Shown: in pieces, positions 8,867 to 17,093 of the stretch | How positions within the stretch are numbered: position 1 is the first letter of the stretch | Layout of the letters: each line of letters begins with the position of its first letter | Notes under the pieces: model-generated | Seen by the model: only the letters and a program-made list of their open reading frames with translations | The model's database searches: none | Told to the model about the DNA's origin: nothing | Program-made: the position numbers and the translations under genes | DNA from: Pseudomonas sp. NFIX28 | GTDB taxonomy: Bacteria > Pseudomonadota > Gammaproteobacteria > Pseudomonadales > Pseudomonadaceae | DNA: 64,000 nt | NCBI RefSeq assembly: GCF_900107395.1 | Contig: NZ_FNPW01000020.1 | Location: 10,029 to 74,028 of the forward strand | Reading direction: 5' to 3'

Positions 8867-9985
8867 TCAATCCAGCAGGACGCTGGCGCTGCCGCGGTCG
8901 AACAGCAGGCCGGCCTGGCTGCCCACTGGGAAGCGCTGGCTCTGCTCGACGCTGTTGGGCGTGCGCACCGTCAGGCGCGAGCCGTCGCTGAGGCTGACCT
9001 GGTATTGCAGGTCGGTGCCCAGGTAGATCTGCGCTTCGATTCGGCACGCCAGGGCGCCTTCGCTGCCGGGTGGCAGCAGGTGCAGGCGTTCGGGACGCAC
9101 CGACAGGGCCACGGTGGCGCCGACGCTGACGTCGCTGCAGGGCTGGGCGGGCAACGGATGCCCGGCGGGCCCGGCGAACCAGGCGAGGCCGGCTTCGACG
9201 CGGGTCACGCTGGCGTCGATGAAGTTGGTTTCACCGATGAAGTCGGCGACGAAGCGGTTGCGCGGGCGTTCGTAGATATCTTCGGGGCGGCCGACCTGCT
9301 GCACCTCGCCTTCCGACAGCACGGCGATGCGGTCGGACATGGTCAGGGCTTCTTCCTGGTCGTGGGTGACGAAGATAAAGGTGATGCCGGTCCTGGCCTG
9401 GATGCTTTTCAGTTCTTCGCGCATGGCCTGGCGCAGCTTGAGGTCCAGGGCCGACAGCGGTTCGTCGAGCAGCAGCACCTTGGGGTGGGGCGCCAGGGCG
9501 CGGGCCAGGGCCACACGCTGTTGCTGGCCACCGGAGAGTTGCGCCGGCTTGCGTGTGGCGAAGCGTTCCATTTGCACCAGGGCGAGCATTTCCCGCACCC
9601 GCTCGGCGATCTGCGCCTTGTCCAGCACCTTGCCCATGGGCTGCGACTCCAGGCCGAAGGCCAGGTTCTCGGCGATGCTCATGTGCGGAAACAGCGCGTA
9701 ATGCTGGAATACCGTGTTGACCGGGCGCTGGAAGGGCGGGCGATCGGCGATGTTTTCGCCGTAGAGCAGGATCTCGCCCTGGGTCGGAAATTCGAACCCG
9801 GCGATCATCCGCAGCAAGGTGGTCTTGCCGCAGCCGGAGGGGCCGAGCAGGGTGAAGAATTCGTTGTCGCGGATGTCCAGGTCGATGCTTTTCAGCGCCA
9901 CCGGCCCGGTGTGCGGATCGCCATAGACTTTGCGGACGGCGCGGATGGACACAGCCAGCGTTTGCAGCGAATGCAGGGCATTCAT
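8867..9985 (-). CDS. ABC transporter ATP-binding protein (PotA/PotG type)
   Basis: A 372-residue ATPase. Walker A is GPSGCGKTT, the signature is LSGGQQQR, Walker B is VLLLDEPLSALD and the H-loop is FVTHDQEEAL. The C-terminal about 90 residues form a TOBE-type regulatory domain. It is the first gene of the five-gene operon; GGAGG sits seven bases before the ATG. It energises the two downstream permeases. Confidence 0.93.
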   Translation of the reverse strand: MNALHSLQTLAVSIRAVRKVYGDPHTGPVALKSIDLDIRDNEFFTLLGPSGCGKTTLLRMIAGFEFPTQGEILLYGENIADRPPFQRPVNTVFQHYALFPHMSIAENLAFGLESQPMGKVLDKAQIAERVREMLALVQMERFATRKPAQLSGGQQQRVALARALAPHPKVLLLDEPLSALDLKLRQAMREELKSIQARTGITFIFVTHDQEEALTMSDRIAVLSEGEVQQVGRPEDIYERPRNRFVADFIGETNFIDASVTRVEAGLAWFAGPAGHPLPAQPCSDVSVGATVALSVRPERLHLLPPGSEGALACRIEAQIYLGTDLQYQVSLSDGSRLTVRTPNSVEQSQRFPVGSQAGLLFDRGSASVLLD

Positions 9986-10173
9986 GCGTAACCTCCGATT
10001 CCCCCATCGCCCGTGGCAAGCGTCTGCAAGACGTCGTGCGGCCAGGCCATGGATATTATTTTTCTGGGCAGGATCGAGATGTGTTCGGGTGTGCGGCGAG
10101 CCGGTTTCACGGGCTCTTTATTGTTCTGCTGAAGGCGATTATCAGTGAGGGGTTGCGGGGGCGAAACTTCAAT

Positions 10174-10194
10174 TTTAACATAGCAGCTGTTAAA
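10174..10194. promoter_or_regulatory. Candidate LysR-type operator in the divergent promoter
   Basis: An inverted repeat TTTAACA-(7 bases)-TGTTAAA lies in an AT-rich patch 31 bases before the LysR start and about 190 bases before the transporter operon. LysR regulators typically bind interrupted T-N11-A dyads between themselves and their target. This is a prediction from symmetry and position only. Confidence 0.5.
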
Positions 10195-10224
10195 TAATTT
10201 AATAGCTAAAGGCGTTCCCCAGCC

Positions 10225-11130
10225 ATGCCCGAGCACCGTTTGCCGCCGCTCAATGCGGTGCGTGCCTTTGATGCCGCCGCCCGCCTGGGCAGCTATGTCG
10301 AAGCCTCGAAAGCCCTGCACGTGACCCAGCCGGCGATTGGTCGCCATGTGAAGTTGCTGGAGCAATGGCTGGGCACGCCGCTGTTCGAGCGCACCTCGCG
10401 CGGCGTCACCCTGACCCCGGCCGGCGAGAAGTACCACCGCAAGATCGCCGCGGCCCTGCAACTGATCATCGAGGCCGGCAAGGACGTGCAGCCCAAGGCC
10501 GCCGAACGCTGGCTGCGGATCATGGTGGTACCGGGCTTCGCCAAGCGCTGGCTGACCCCGAGGCTGGAAGCCATGCGGCATTTGCGCCCGGGGCTCAAGT
10601 TCGCCATCGAGCCCAACTCGACCTTTACCGAAGTGGACGCCAAGACCGCCGACCTGGGCATCGCCTATGGCCTGGACGGGCAATACGCCGGCTCGCGGGC
10701 AACGCTGATCTGCCCCCGGGTGTTTCCGATCTGCAGCCCGCAATACCTGGCCAGCATCGAGCCTGTCCGCAGGCCCGGCGACCTGGTGAAGCATGAGTTG
10801 ATCCACTTCGACGACGGCGAGTGGTGGAACATGTGGTTTGCCGCCAACGGCCTGGATATCCACCTCACCAGCGACCTGATCTACGTGAACAACGACCATG
10901 CGCTGTCGGTGGCCGAAAGCGGGCAGGGCATCGCCCTGGCCAACGAGGTGCTGGTACGCGACGAACTCAAGGCGGGCAGGCTGGTGCGGGTGCTGGAGGA
11001 TCAGGTGAAGCTGGAAAGCTATCGGGTGCTGACCCCCTCGGAAGAGCTTTCGGCGGATGTGCAGTGGTTTATCCAGTGGTTGAAAACCGAGCTGGAAGCG
11101 GATTTCCCAGAGGCGGTGATCGGCCGGTGA
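10225..11130 (+). CDS. LysR-family transcriptional regulator (GcvA-like)
   Basis: A 301-residue LysR regulator. The N-terminal winged helix reads LPPLNAVRAFDAAARLGSYVEASKALHVTQPAIGRHVKLLE, close to the GcvA/AmpR branch. The rest is the usual two-lobed effector domain. It is divergent from the transporter-amidase operon, so that operon is the likely target. The effector is probably the transported compound, but nothing in the sequence identifies it. Confidence 0.9.
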   Translation: MPEHRLPPLNAVRAFDAAARLGSYVEASKALHVTQPAIGRHVKLLEQWLGTPLFERTSRGVTLTPAGEKYHRKIAAALQLIIEAGKDVQPKAAERWLRIMVVPGFAKRWLTPRLEAMRHLRPGLKFAIEPNSTFTEVDAKTADLGIAYGLDGQYAGSRATLICPRVFPICSPQYLASIEPVRRPGDLVKHELIHFDDGEWWNMWFAANGLDIHLTSDLIYVNNDHALSVAESGQGIALANEVLVRDELKAGRLVRVLEDQVKLESYRVLTPSEELSADVQWFIQWLKTELEADFPEAVIGR

Positions 11131-11263
11131 GCGGGAGCTTCGCCAGCGCGTTCACCTGCAACCTTGCGACGGCTGCGGCTACAGCCCAGCGGTTAGCGGC
11201 GCCGGCGATCCACACCATTTCGATGCCGATGGTCAGTGCCTGCCCAGATAAATATTCAGGTCG

Positions 11264-11275
11264 TTAGCAAGCTAA
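11264..11275. promoter_or_regulatory. Perfect SlyA/MarR-type operator TTAGCAAGCTAA
   Basis: The 12-base palindrome TTAGC-AA-GCTAA lies 80 bases before the start of the MFS transporter gene. It is identical to the published consensus for SlyA of Salmonella, a MarR-family regulator. Whether a Pseudomonas SlyA homologue binds it is inference. Confidence 0.6.
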
Positions 11276-11354
11276 GGGGATAGCCTGGGCGCACCGAAAA
11301 GTGGCACATTGGCCAACCTGCGATTGCGCACCCATCTGCTGTACGGAAACTCTC

Positions 11355-12572
11355 ATGGCTATCAGCAACGTTCAGTCCGCCTCCGCGGCGACTTCCGCGC
11401 CCCCGCAAAGCAGCCCCCTGGTGCTGCGCATCATCGGCGCGGTGGCGCTGGCGCATTTGATCAATGACCTGATCCAGGCGGTGCTGCCGGCGATCTACCC
11501 GATGCTCAAGGACAGCTACGGCCTGACCTTCACCCAGGTCGGCCTGATTACCCTGACCTTCCAGCTCACGGCCTCGCTGCTGCAACCCTGGGTCGGCTAT
11601 TACACCGACCGCCATCCCAAGCCGTATCTGCTGCCGGTGGGCATGATCTGCACCCTGGTCGGCATTCTGATGATGTCCCAGGTCGGCAGCTTTGCCTTGA
11701 TCCTGCTGGCGGCGGGGCTGATTGGTGTCGGCTCCTCGACCTTCCACCCGGAAGCTTCGCGGGTGGCGCGGCTGGCCTCCGGCGGGCGTTACGGCCTGGC
11801 GCAATCGACCTTCCAGGTCGGCGGCAACGCCGGCACGGCCTTCGGCCCGCTGTTGGCGGCGGCCATCATCATTCCCTTCGGCCAGGGCAATGTGGCCTGG
11901 TTCGGCCTGTTGGCGGTCTTCGCCGTGGCGCTGCTTTACGCCATCAGCCGCTGGTACGCCAACCACCTCAAGCTGTTCAAGCTCAAGCAGGGCCAGGCGG
12001 CGACGCATGGCCTGTCCAAGGCGCGGGTGCTCAGCGCCCTGGTGGTGCTGGGGCTGCTGGTGTTCTCCAAGTATTTCTACATGGCCAGCCTGACCAGCTA
12101 CTTCACCTTCTACCTGATCGAGAAGTTCGACCTGTCGGTGGCCAGTTCGCAACTGCACCTGTTCCTGTTCCTCGGCGCGGTCGCGGCCGGGACCTTCTTC
12201 GGCGGGCCGATCGGCGACAAGATCGGGCGCAAGGCGGTGATCTGGTTCTCGATCCTCGGCGTGGCGCCGTTCACCTTGCTGCTGCCCCATGTCGACCTGT
12301 TCTGGACCAGCGTGCTCAGCGTGGTGATCGGTTTCATCCTGGCGTCGGCGTTCTCGGCCATCGTGGTCTACGCCCAGGAACTGGTGCCGGGCAACGTCGG
12401 CATGATCGCCGGGGTGTTCTTCGGCCTGATGTTCGGCTTCGGCGGGATCGGCGCGGCGTTGCTAGGCCACCTGGCGGACATCCACGGCATCGAGTACGTG
12501 TATTTCCTGTGCTCGTTCCTGCCGCTGTTGGGCCTGCTGGCGATCTTCCTGCCGCGGACCCGCAAAGCCTGA
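11355..12572 (+). CDS. fsr: MFS transporter, fosmidomycin-resistance (Fsr) family
   Basis: A 405-residue inner-membrane exporter of the major facilitator superfamily with about 12 transmembrane segments. The strongly conserved Fsr opening AHLINDLIQAVLPAIYPMLK is present, followed by the loop motif GYYTDRHPKPYLLPVGM. A second MFS loop motif, GGPIGDKIGRKAVIW, opens the C-terminal half. Fsr proteins export fosmidomycin and related compounds; the natural substrate is unclear. The ATG at 11355 follows GGAAAC. It ends in its own terminator, convergent with the rof-like gene. Confidence 0.9.
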   Translation: MAISNVQSASAATSAPPQSSPLVLRIIGAVALAHLINDLIQAVLPAIYPMLKDSYGLTFTQVGLITLTFQLTASLLQPWVGYYTDRHPKPYLLPVGMICTLVGILMMSQVGSFALILLAAGLIGVGSSTFHPEASRVARLASGGRYGLAQSTFQVGGNAGTAFGPLLAAAIIIPFGQGNVAWFGLLAVFAVALLYAISRWYANHLKLFKLKQGQAATHGLSKARVLSALVVLGLLVFSKYFYMASLTSYFTFYLIEKFDLSVASSQLHLFLFLGAVAAGTFFGGPIGDKIGRKAVIWFSILGVAPFTLLLPHVDLFWTSVLSVVIGFILASAFSAIVVYAQELVPGNVGMIAGVFFGLMFGFGGIGAALLGHLADIHGIEYVYFLCSFLPLLGLLAIFLPRTRKA

Positions 12573-12592
12573 CCGCTAACCCTGGACGAAAG

Positions 12593-12623
12593 GGCGCCGA
12601 CAGCGATGTCGGCGCTTTTTTTT
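12593..12623 (+). terminator. Rho-independent terminator after fsr
   Basis: Stem GCGCCGAC / GTCGGCGC with a six-base loop, followed by a run of nine T. It starts about 20 bases after the stop codon. Confidence 0.93.
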
Positions 12624-12648
12624 GCCCCTGGCAAACACCTTCGCCAAG

Positions 12649-12927
12649 TCAGATCGGGCAATGCTGCCCGGCCAGCAGGATGCGCCCGAAGCTGCGGTTG
12701 GCATCCAGCGGGGTAATCGCCAGCAACTGGTCGAGGCGTATTTCGAGCGGGCCGGCCGCCCCCTCCAGGCAGAAGAATTCCTCGCCGCCGGCGCTGGTGC
12801 GGGTGGTTTTGCCGAATGCCTCGAAGGAGCAGCCATCGACCTGTTCGACGAGCAGCCGGTAGCCATGCATGCAGGCGATTTCCAGGTAATCGTGCAGGTC
12901 GCAGTCCAGGGGTTTATAGGCGTTCAT
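12649..12927 (-). CDS. rof: Rho-binding antiterminator (Rof/YaeO family)
   Basis: A 92-residue protein matching the Rof fold: YKPLDCDLHDYLEIACMHGYRLLV corresponds to E. coli YQPINCDDYDNLELACQH. The later segment GPLEIRLDQLLAITPLD matches the E. coli ETRELRLDKITSF region. Rof binds Rho and blocks its RNA site, reducing Rho-dependent termination. It appears to be a single-gene unit, convergent with fsr. Similarity to the family is clear at the N-terminus; activity is inferred. Confidence 0.8.
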   Translation of the reverse strand: MNAYKPLDCDLHDYLEIACMHGYRLLVEQVDGCSFEAFGKTTRTSAGGEEFFCLEGAAGPLEIRLDQLLAITPLDANRSFGRILLAGQHCPI

Positions 12928-12997
12928 GGGTTCGTCTTGCTCCGTTGAGAAGGGCGCGCCAGCGCTTCATTGAGACTGCGCTGGCGAGCGGGGCGGT

Positions 12998-13228
12998 TTA
13001 TTTGAGGTCGGCCAGGGCCGCACCGAAATTCAGGTGCAGGACCTTGTCGGCGACCACCAGGGCCGGCACCGACTTGACGCCGGCGGCTTCAGCCTCGGCG
13101 ACTCGGCCGGGCGCCTGGCCGAGGTGGACGATTTCCACTTTGACATTCGGGTCCAGCAGCCCCAGCAGGGTCTGTTCCGTTTCGACGCAAACCGGGCAAC
13201 CGGCGTGGTAATAACGAGCGTGTGTCAT
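12998..13228 (-). CDS. Small thioredoxin/glutaredoxin-like protein with CPVC motif
   Basis: A 76-residue thioredoxin-fold protein. The redox motif is GCPVC at residues 10-14, and the cis-proline loop is VKSVPALVV. The protein is about the size of a glutaredoxin (NrdH-like). GGAGG stands ten bases before the ATG at 13228. It is divergent from the MarR regulator, and the gap contains two GATAC palindromes, so it is a probable target of that regulator. Its electron donor and partner are unknown. Confidence 0.8.
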   Translation of the reverse strand: MTHARYYHAGCPVCVETEQTLLGLLDPNVKVEIVHLGQAPGRVAEAEAAGVKSVPALVVADKVLHLNFGAALADLK

Positions 13229-13257
13229 GGGCTGAGCCTCCAATAATAAGTGTCGGA

Positions 13258-13328
13258 TCGATACTGTATCTAGATTTTCACCGGATCTGGCCTTTGTCAA
13301 TATAGTTTTTATTCGATACTATTTATCG
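13258..13328. promoter_or_regulatory. Paired GATAC palindromes in the trx/marR divergent gap
   Basis: A first palindrome GATAC-T-GTATC lies at 13260-13270. A second, CGATA-(5 bases)-TATCG, lies at 13314-13328. The octamer TCGATACT is repeated in both, 55 bases apart. The second ends 25 bases before the marR start. They look like operators for the MarR protein controlling both directions. Confidence 0.5.
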
Positions 13329-13353
13329 CCTGTATTGATCCGGGAATGCCCCT

Positions 13354-13914
13354 GTGTTGTTCGATTTGCTTGAAAGGCTTGCCAGCCTGACCCGCGTCTG
13401 GTTTCGCGAGCACCCGCTGCTGGCGGATCTCCAGCCGATCCAGTTGAGCGCGCTGCTGTACCTGGCGCGCTGCAACGGCTATTCCAATACACCGCTGGCG
13501 GTGGCCGATTACCTGGGCCTGACCAAGGGCACGGTGTCGCAGTCGCTCAAGGCGCTGGAGGCCAAGGGCCTGATCAGCAAAAGCCCGGACGCCCGGGACA
13601 AGCGCAGCGTGCACCTGCTGCTGACCGAGCAGGCCAGGACCCTGCTGGCGGCGGTGATGCCGCCGGCGTTCCTCGACCTCGCCGCGCAACGCATGGGCGG
13701 CCAAGCCAAGGAGCTGGAGCATTTGCTGGGCGAACTGCTGCGTAACGTGCAGCGCACCCAGGACGTGCCGGGCTTCGGCCTGTGCAAGACTTGCCGCTTC
13801 CACCAGCAGGTCGCGGGCGGGCCTTTCTGTGGCTTGACCCAGGAGCCGCTGGCGCCTGCCGACATTGAATTGATCTGCCGGGAACATCAGTTCGCCGATG
13901 AAACCATGGAGTAA
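13354..13914 (+). CDS. MarR-family regulator with a C-terminal Cys/His cluster
   Basis: A 186-residue winged-helix regulator. Recognition helix and wing are LAVADYLGLTKGTVSQSLKALE and KGLISKSPDARDKRSVHLLLT. Beyond the normal MarR length comes a tail with Cys144, Cys147, His150, Cys159, Cys175 and His178, in a CxxCxxH...C...CxxH layout. That arrangement could hold zinc or an iron-sulfur cluster, or form redox disulfides. The start is GTG. It is followed four bases later by the MOSC gene and diverges from a thioredoxin-like gene, which fits a redox or metal-sensing role. Confidence 0.87.
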   Translation: MLFDLLERLASLTRVWFREHPLLADLQPIQLSALLYLARCNGYSNTPLAVADYLGLTKGTVSQSLKALEAKGLISKSPDARDKRSVHLLLTEQARTLLAAVMPPAFLDLAAQRMGGQAKELEHLLGELLRNVQRTQDVPGFGLCKTCRFHQQVAGGPFCGLTQEPLAPADIELICREHQFADETME

Positions 13915-13918
13915 GGTA

Positions 13919-14635
13919 ATGACCCCCGAACGTATCACCCTCGATGCCCTGTTGACCGGCCGCGCCGTGGCCTACACCCGCCCGGGCTCGATGAGCGCGA
14001 TCGCCAAGGCCCCGCGCACCGGCAGCCTGGAAGTCGGTCCGCTGGGCCTGCTCGAAGACGAGCAAGGCGACCTGCGGGTGCATGGCGGCACCGAGAAAGC
14101 CATTCATCACTATCCCCGCGAGCATTACGCCGCCTGGGCCGCCGAGCTGGGGCCGCACGCCATGCTGGAACAGCCGGGAGCCTTCGGCGAGAACTTCAGC
14201 AGCCACGGCTGGACCGAGCGCAACGTCTGCCTGGGCGACCGTGTGCGGGTTGGCAGCGTGTTGCTGGAGGTGTCCCAGGGGCGCATGCCGTGCTGGAAAC
14301 TCAATGACCGCTTTGCCGTGAAAGACATGGCGCTGCGGGTCCAGCAGAGCGGGCGTACCGGCTGGTATTACCGGGTGCTGGAGGCGGGCCGGGTGAGCGC
14401 CGGGGATGCATTGCAGCAGGTCGAGCGACCGTTCGAGCACTGGCCGCTGTCGCGCTTGAGCGCGGTGTTGTTTTCCCGCGACGTGCAGCTGGAGGAGATT
14501 CGCTTGTGCCTGGAGCTGCCGCTGGTGCCTTCCTGGCGCCGCACCCTGGAGCGGCGAGTCGAGCAGGCGGCGGTCGAGAGTTGGGATTCGCGCCTGCTGG
14601 GCACGCCACGTGTCGACGGCGAGGCCGCGCGCTGA
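13919..14635 (+). CDS. MOSC-domain protein, YiiM family
   Basis: A 238-residue MOSC protein. The YiiM-type start GSMSAIAKAP leads to DLRVHGGTEKAIHHYPREHYAAW and PGAFGENF. The MOSC cysteine is in QGRMPCWKLNDRF. The C-terminal 3-alpha domain is RPFEHWPLSRLSAVLFSRD. YiiM enzymes reduce N-hydroxylated bases such as 6-hydroxylaminopurine using a molybdenum cofactor. The ATG at 13919 follows GGAGTAAGGTA and lies four bases after the marR stop, so the two are co-translated. Confidence 0.87.
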   Translation: MTPERITLDALLTGRAVAYTRPGSMSAIAKAPRTGSLEVGPLGLLEDEQGDLRVHGGTEKAIHHYPREHYAAWAAELGPHAMLEQPGAFGENFSSHGWTERNVCLGDRVRVGSVLLEVSQGRMPCWKLNDRFAVKDMALRVQQSGRTGWYYRVLEAGRVSAGDALQQVERPFEHWPLSRLSAVLFSRDVQLEEIRLCLELPLVPSWRRTLERRVEQAAVESWDSRLLGTPRVDGEAAR

Positions 14636-14660
14636 GCGGCCCGTCGCGCGGCCGCCGCGA

Positions 14661-15131
14661 TCAATACGACGCCAGGGTCAGGCGCACCTGGACCATGGCC
14701 TGAGGGTCGACCTCCAGCTGTAGCGACACCAGGTTGACGCCCTGGTTTTCCACTTCGTCCAGCCAAGTCAGCAAGTCTTGCAGCGAGCCGCCCAACGTGA
14801 GGTTGAGGCGGCCCGATTCTTCGCTGTCCATGCGTTCGATGATCAGGTTGGCCGCGGCCGTGCTGGCGGTGATCAGGCTGGCCAGGGTCCGGCTGTTGGC
14901 CTGCGGGCTGCGGGCAGGGTTGGACGAGGGCAACTTGAGCAGATCGGCCTGCAACTGCAACGCCTCCTGGAACTGCTGTTCAGCCTGCTGCAGGGCCTGG
15001 CGCTGAGGTGCCCAGAGCAGGGTCCAGAACAGCGTCACGGCCAGGAACAGGGCGAGCAACTGCAAGGCCAGGCGATCGCGGGGCGGTAGCTGCTGCCAGC
15101 GGTGCGAGTAGCGATTGAAAAGAGCGTTCAT
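14661..15131 (-). CDS. gspM: Type II secretion system protein M
   Basis: A 156-residue GspM, the bitopic inner-membrane partner of GspL. A short cytoplasmic N-terminus (HRWQQLPPRDRLALQLLALFLAVTLFWTLLWAPQRQALQQAEQQF) leads into one transmembrane helix, a coiled-coil and a periplasmic ferredoxin-like domain. It is the last gene of the gsp operon and overlaps gspL by four bases. It converges on the MOSC gene with only 25 bases between. Confidence 0.88.
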   Translation of the reverse strand: MNALFNRYSHRWQQLPPRDRLALQLLALFLAVTLFWTLLWAPQRQALQQAEQQFQEALQLQADLLKLPSSNPARSPQANSRTLASLITASTAAANLIIERMDSEESGRLNLTLGGSLQDLLTWLDEVENQGVNLVSLQLEVDPQAMVQVRLTLASY

Positions 15132-16216
15132 GGTTTATCCGTGATTTTCAGGCGGGCACTGACCCCGTCCGCGGCGAGCACGGCCGAGTCGGCCTGCACG
15201 TTCGCGCCCTGCTGCGCGAGGGCTTCGCGCAAGCGTTCGAGGGTGGAGAAGTCCGGCGCGTTGACTTGCAGGGTCCAGCCTTGCGCTTGCTGGAAGTCCA
15301 GCCGATGGATCCGCGTGGCGCCGCCGTCGCTGCCGGTCCATTGGCTGGCCAGGTGGTCGAGGCGGCGCGCCAGGCTTTGCTGTGGCTGGCCAACGTGCTG
15401 GGCACGGGCCTGGACCTGGCGGGCGAGGTCGATAACCCGCGGCTCGTCGGGGAAACGTTGGCGCCAGAGTTCCAGGCTGGCCTCGGTCACCTGGGCGGTC
15501 TTGTGCTGTAGCAGCCAGCGGTGGCCCGCGTCCTGAGCCACTTGAGCGCCGCAGGCGATGCCCAGGATCGCCAGCAACGCCCGCCAGGGCATGCGCGACG
15601 GGCTGCGCAGGGCGAATGCGCCCTGGCGCAAATCGATGGCCCGCGCGCTGCCCTGGGCCAACAGCGGCCAGGGTGTGTCCTCGCTGCGTTGCAGGTTGTC
15701 GGGCAGCAGCGGGGCCAGCTCTTCGAGGGCCTGGTCGTCGAGCGCCAGGCGCTGCTGGCAGGCCCCGCCGATCAGCCAGCGGTCGTGGCAACGCAGGGCC
15801 AGCGCCTGGTTGTCCGGCAGGCAGTCGGCATCGACATGAATGCGTTCGACCGTCAGGCCATGGTGGGCCAGCCGTTCCAGCAGCTGCTCCAGCCACTGCC
15901 GTTGCAGGACGAACAGGCGGCAGTGCCGACGCGCCTGCAATGGCCCGCGGGCCAGGTGCAACTGCTCGGGATCGTCCAGCAGCCGTTCTTCCAGCACCGA
16001 GTGGATGGCTTGCTGCAACCAGCGGCCGCTGCGTGGCGGTACGTCGAAGCGGTGGTGGCTGGTGATTTCCGCTGGCAGCAGCAGGGTCAGGCGCTGGCCG
16101 GCCAGCACCGCCGCCTGTTGCAGCGTGCCGTGCAGCGGCTCGCCGTCGGTTCGCCACCAGGTGACGGGCGAGTCGTCGTCCGCCTTCACTGTGGTGAGGT
16201 AAAGCCAGGCTTGCAT
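15128..16216 (-). CDS. gspL: Type II secretion system protein L
   Basis: A 362-residue GspL. The N-terminal actin-like cytoplasmic domain begins MQAWLYLTTVKADDDSPVTWW, and the domain binds the GspE ATPase. A transmembrane stretch (ALLAILGIACGAQVAQD) lies around residue 220, followed by a periplasmic domain that pairs with GspM. The gene starts four bases after gspK and overlaps gspM by four. Confidence 0.9.
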   Translation of the reverse strand: MQAWLYLTTVKADDDSPVTWWRTDGEPLHGTLQQAAVLAGQRLTLLLPAEITSHHRFDVPPRSGRWLQQAIHSVLEERLLDDPEQLHLARGPLQARRHCRLFVLQRQWLEQLLERLAHHGLTVERIHVDADCLPDNQALALRCHDRWLIGGACQQRLALDDQALEELAPLLPDNLQRSEDTPWPLLAQGSARAIDLRQGAFALRSPSRMPWRALLAILGIACGAQVAQDAGHRWLLQHKTAQVTEASLELWRQRFPDEPRVIDLARQVQARAQHVGQPQQSLARRLDHLASQWTGSDGGATRIHRLDFQQAQGWTLQVNAPDFSTLERLREALAQQGANVQADSAVLAADGVSARLKITDKP

Positions 16217-16220
16217 GGGG

Positions 16221-17093
16221 TTACTCCAAAAAACGGGAAGGGGCGGCGAGGGTGCGCTGCAGTACGCTGACCTGGCCGTCCGGCTCGATGCGCAGGCGGC
16301 TGATCAGGCGCAGTTGGCGCTCGCCCAGTTCGACATCCAGCACCGCCTGGAAATACCGGCTGCTGACATCGAGCCCCTGGCTGTTGATTTCGTGCTGCTT
16401 CAACCCGGGAGAGTCGAGAAATTCCTGCACCGTCTTGTAGCCCTCGGCGGGACGCGCCTGTACCAGGGCGACGGCCTGGGCCAGGTCGAGCTTGCCCAGG
16501 CTGGCCAGTTGTTCGGCGGGGGCGGTGTTGAGGTTCAGCGCCCCTGGCGTGGTCCTGACCCAGGGCCGCAGGCGTTCCATGACCGCTGTGTCGACAGCTT
16601 CCAGGCGCATCAGCTCGCTGCTGTCGTTCCAGGCCAGCGGCTTGCCATCGAAACCACGCACCGGCGGCAGGCGCGTGGGGTCGTGGGGCGGCAGACCGAG
16701 CACATGCAGCAGGCGTTGATAGCGTGCGCGGCTGATGCGGTCGTTGGGCGTGCGCAGGGTGCCGAGGTTGAAGCGCGCGCTGAGGTCCTGCAGCTGGATG
16801 TGGATGCGCCCGCCGTCGATGTCGAAGGTCGGCGTGTCGAGTGCCCAGCGCTGGCCCAGGTGCACGCGCTTGGGCTCCGGCTCATCGCGCCAGTCGTCGC
16901 GCAGTTGGCCGCGGGCCCAGGCTTCGCCGCTGAGCGCCAGTTGCCACAGTTGCCGCTGCAGCATCTGGTTGGAACTGCCGATCAGGCTCAGGCGCTGGCG
17001 GGCCAGCATGTCGCTGACGATCAGGGTCGCCAGGGAGGTGATCAACAGCACGCTGATCAGCGCGATGCCCCGTTGTTTGCGCGCCTTAACCAT
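16221..17093 (-). CDS. gspK: Type II secretion minor pseudopilin K
   Basis: A 290-residue GspK, the large minor pseudopilin capping the pseudopilus tip. The prepilin peptidase site is KARKQRG-IALISVLLITSLATLIV; family K typically has Ile instead of Phe after the Gly. The long body includes the helical insertion typical of K (LGLPPHDPTRLPPVRGFDG, then ALNLNTAPAEQLASL, a helix-hairpin-helix-like segment). It overlaps gspJ by eight bases. Confidence 0.92.
   Translation of the reverse strand: MVKARKQRGIALISVLLITSLATLIVSDMLARQRLSLIGSSNQMLQRQLWQLALSGEAWARGQLRDDWRDEPEPKRVHLGQRWALDTPTFDIDGGRIHIQLQDLSARFNLGTLRTPNDRISRARYQRLLHVLGLPPHDPTRLPPVRGFDGKPLAWNDSSELMRLEAVDTAVMERLRPWVRTTPGALNLNTAPAEQLASLGKLDLAQAVALVQARPAEGYKTVQEFLDSPGLKQHEINSQGLDVSSRYFQAVLDVELGERQLRLISRLRIEPDGQVSVLQRTLAAPSRFLE

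Noticed and set aside
11148..11190. Partial GGCTGCGGCTACAG stretch as another REP element
   Set aside because: Too short and too diverged to call; no inverted partner.
14636..14660. GCGGCC/GGCCGC hairpin as a terminator between the MOSC gene and gspM
   Set aside because: The stem is short, overlaps simple GC-rich sequence and has no T-run on either strand.
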